A stretch of 64,000 nt of DNA from assembly GCA_040216635.1 (NCBI GenBank), contig JAVJOU010000006.1:124001-188000 (forward strand), read 5' to 3'. Made by a program: the position numbers and the translations under genes. Source of the stretch: UBA1479 sp040216635. GTDB taxonomy: Bacteria > Pseudomonadota > Alphaproteobacteria > Rhodospirillales > Casp-alpha2. The notes beneath the pieces are model-generated. The model did no database searches. It saw nothing but the letters and a program-made list of their open reading frames with translations, and was not told the DNA's origin. Of the stretch, positions 62,461 through 64,000 are shown in pieces (within the stretch, counting starts at the first letter, position 1; each line of letters begins with the position of its first letter).

Positions 62461-64000
62461 ATGCCGATCCCCAAAATTCTGATTTATGTGGAAGACCCGG
62501 GTGCCGCGAACATGGTGCTCGATCTGACCGATGCCTTGAAGGCCGAAGGAACCGCGCCCCGGTTACTGGCCGGCAGCACGGCGGAAACCTATTTGCGTGA
62601 CCGGGGCATGGATACCGATCCGCTGCCCTTCCCCTGGAACCCCGTGGCCTTGATAAAGGGCGCAGCCCCAGATGTCTTTGTGATCGGCACTGCAGAGGAT
62701 CCGGACACTCCCGCCTTTGCCCTGGCCGAAGCGGCACGGAATGCAGACATCCCCACGGTCTGCCTGATCGACGGGCCCGCCAATGCGGACAAACGCCTGA
62801 AAGGCCGGGGGACAGATCCGTTAACGCATTTGACCGACTGGCTGTTCGTACCCGATGACCCGACGCGGGATGCTTTTGTTGCACTGGGCGTAGCAACAGA
62901 CCGCATCCGCCTTGTCGGCAGTCCGGCTCTGGACCGGGTTCGCGCCGAGGGTGAAAAGCTATTCGCCCGGGATCGCGCCGGCCTACGCCGCAAGGTTTTT
63001 CCAGACCTACCGGCGGATAGCCCCCTGGTTCTGTTCCTGACCGAGCTTTCCGACGGCCTGGACCCCGCACAATTCCGCCGCAGCCCGGATTATATCCTCA
63101 CCGGCCGAGGTCATAATGACGGGCGCACGGAGATCGTACTGGAAGAAGTCCTCGATGCGGCGGCCGAAATCGGGACTGCCAAAGTCGCGCTGCGCCTGCA
63201 CCCGAAAACGCCCGCCTCCCTTTACAGCACCTATGCCAGGGAAATCGCGGCGGTCAGTTCCGGGGGCAGCGCCTATCCCGTGCTCTGTGCCGCGGATCTG
63301 GTGGTTGGCTTATCGACGGCCTTGTTGACGGAGGCCGCAGTCATGGGCCTGCCCGTCCTTTCCGTCCTGCCCCGCGAGACCGAGGCTCGATGGCTGGCCG
63401 GAGGATCCGAAATGGTGCCGCATATCTCAACGCGCGATGATCTTCGAACGGCCATGGCCTCGGCGCTGGACGATCCGAAAACTTTCATGGCGGGGCAATC
63501 AACCGGCTTTGCGCGAACGGGCGTTGCCCCCCGGATTGCCCGCGCCCTGGCAAAGATTTCCGTGGGTAAACAGCCCGCACCTGACGGCTCTCTTCCTTAT
63601 ACGCCCCCCGTTCTGAAAACACCGCGCCTGGTGCTGGAACCGTTTCCCGACGAATTGTTGACCGAACATTATGTCGGCTGGCTGAACGATCCCGAGGTCG
63701 TCCGCTATTCGGAACAACGCCATATGACCCATACACTCACAAGCTGCCGTGAATTCATCGAAAGCTTCGCCGACACACCCAATGGTCTTTGGGCCATCCG
63801 CGAGACTGCCCGGGGCGGGCGTCACATCGGCAACATCACAACCGAAATTGATTCACGGTCGGGCACCGGCGACATCCGCATCCTGATCGGCGAGCGGGAC
63901 GCCTGGGGCACGGGCCTGGGGGCGGAAGCCTGGCTGGCCGTCATGGCCCATCTGTTCGATGATCTGGGTCTTGCCCGCGTAACCGCGGGGACGCTCGAAG
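62461..64000 (+). CDS. GT-B-like protein fused to GNAT acetyltransferase (partial, runs off window)
   Basis: An open frame of at least 513 codons starts 4 bases after the dehydrogenase and has no stop before the window end. Residues 1-370 look like a GT-B-fold enzyme (ILIYVEDPGAANMVLDLTDA start; VALRLHPKTPASLYSTYARE near 242; CAADLVVGLSTALLTEAAVM near 276; GLPVLSV), similar in layout to UDP-GlcNAc 2-epimerase or capsule glycosyltransferases but without a motif that settles it. From about residue 380 a PseH/RimJ-type GNAT follows: TPRLVLEPFPDELLTEHYVG, then WLNDPEVVRYSEQRHMTHTL and a GERDAWGTGLGAEAW acetyl-CoA site. PseG-PseH-type fusions are known in pseudaminic acid loci; this may be an analogue. 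Confidence 0.82.
   Translation, partial: MPIPKILIYVEDPGAANMVLDLTDALKAEGTAPRLLAGSTAETYLRDRGMDTDPLPFPWNPVALIKGAAPDVFVIGTAEDPDTPAFALAEAARNADIPTVCLIDGPANADKRLKGRGTDPLTHLTDWLFVPDDPTRDAFVALGVATDRIRLVGSPALDRVRAEGEKLFARDRAGLRRKVFPDLPADSPLVLFLTELSDGLDPAQFRRSPDYILTGRGHNDGRTEIVLEEVLDAAAEIGTAKVALRLHPKTPASLYSTYAREIAAVSSGGSAYPVLCAADLVVGLSTALLTEAAVMGLPVLSVLPRETEARWLAGGSEMVPHISTRDDLRTAMASALDDPKTFMAGQSTGFARTGVAPRIARALAKISVGKQPAPDGSLPYTPPVLKTPRLVLEPFPDELLTEHYVGWLNDPEVVRYSEQRHMTHTLTSCREFIESFADTPNGLWAIRETARGGRHIGNITTEIDSRSGTGDIRILIGERDAWGTGLGAEAWLAVMAHLFDDLGLARVTAGTLE

Noticed and set aside
1..64000. CRISPR arrays, tRNA or rRNA genes, transposases, phage genes, replication origin
   Set aside because: No repeat-spacer pattern, RNA gene signature or mobile-element protein was seen on either strand by reading.

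Overview
The window comes from an alphaproteobacterium, most likely a Rhodospirillales-type marine or freshwater spirillum (inference; genus not determinable from sequence alone). The evidence is FliX, FlaF and FlbT, which are alphaproteobacterial flagellar regulators, together with sigma-54-type promoters ahead of flagellar structural operons, a cysteine-poor DksA, and GC-rich codon use. No tRNA, rRNA, insertion sequence, phage gene or CRISPR array was seen.

Region 1 (1-8.1 kb) holds fliL-fliM on the minus strand, then divergently flgF-flgG-flgA-flgH behind a near-consensus -24/-12 promoter and closed by a strong terminator. After it come rnk and dksA (convergent) and fliX. Region 2 (8.3-15.0 kb) is an iron-uptake island: a Fur-like palindrome sits between a periplasmic DUF4856 protein (minus) and a ferric ABC ATPase (plus), and the minus-strand side continues with a sterol-desaturase-like membrane enzyme, a ferric-binding protein and a two-domain permease. 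The desaturase currently reads in frame into the binding protein because of a G6 tract; one base fewer would restore a stop codon. Region 3 (15.1-24.6 kb) resumes the flagellum: flgE, flgI, flgJ (rod-binding part only), a FlgN-like chaperone, flgK, a very long flgL with internal repeats, and flaF.

Region 4 (24.7-37.7 kb) surrounds two tandem flagellin genes with likely flagellin-modifying functions: a SPINDLY/OGT-like TPR glycosyltransferase, an unidentified coiled-coil protein, a large unidentified multidomain protein, a Maf/DUF115 glycosyltransferase, a TPR/GT9-like protein and flbT. Region 5 (37.8-64.0 kb, continuing past the window) is a long surface-sugar locus. It starts with an adenylation enzyme plus carrier protein, a methyltransferase and an AAC(3)-like acyltransferase. 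It continues with a NeuB-family nonulosonate synthase, formyltransferase, deacetylase, asparagine-synthase-like amidotransferase, three SpsF-type nucleotidyltransferases, two DegT aminotransferases, two Gfo/Idh/MocA dehydrogenases, an NAD-sugar epimerase, a HisH-HisF-WbuX/PseA amidotransferase trio, GNAT enzymes and a GT-B-like/GNAT fusion cut by the window end. Many of these overlap by 1-4 bases and so look like translationally coupled operons.

Taken together, the window reads as a flagellar assembly locus joined to the biosynthesis and transfer of an unusual acylated, probably acetamidino-bearing nonulosonic or diamino sugar, whose likely acceptor is flagellin (inference from context). The most novel-looking parts are the 813-residue protein at 27781-30222, the coiled-coil protein at 26764-27591, the adenylation/carrier/AAC(3) acyl cassette, the duplicated nucleotidyltransferase-aminotransferase-dehydrogenase modules, and a possible six-codon leader peptide overlapping the flbT start.
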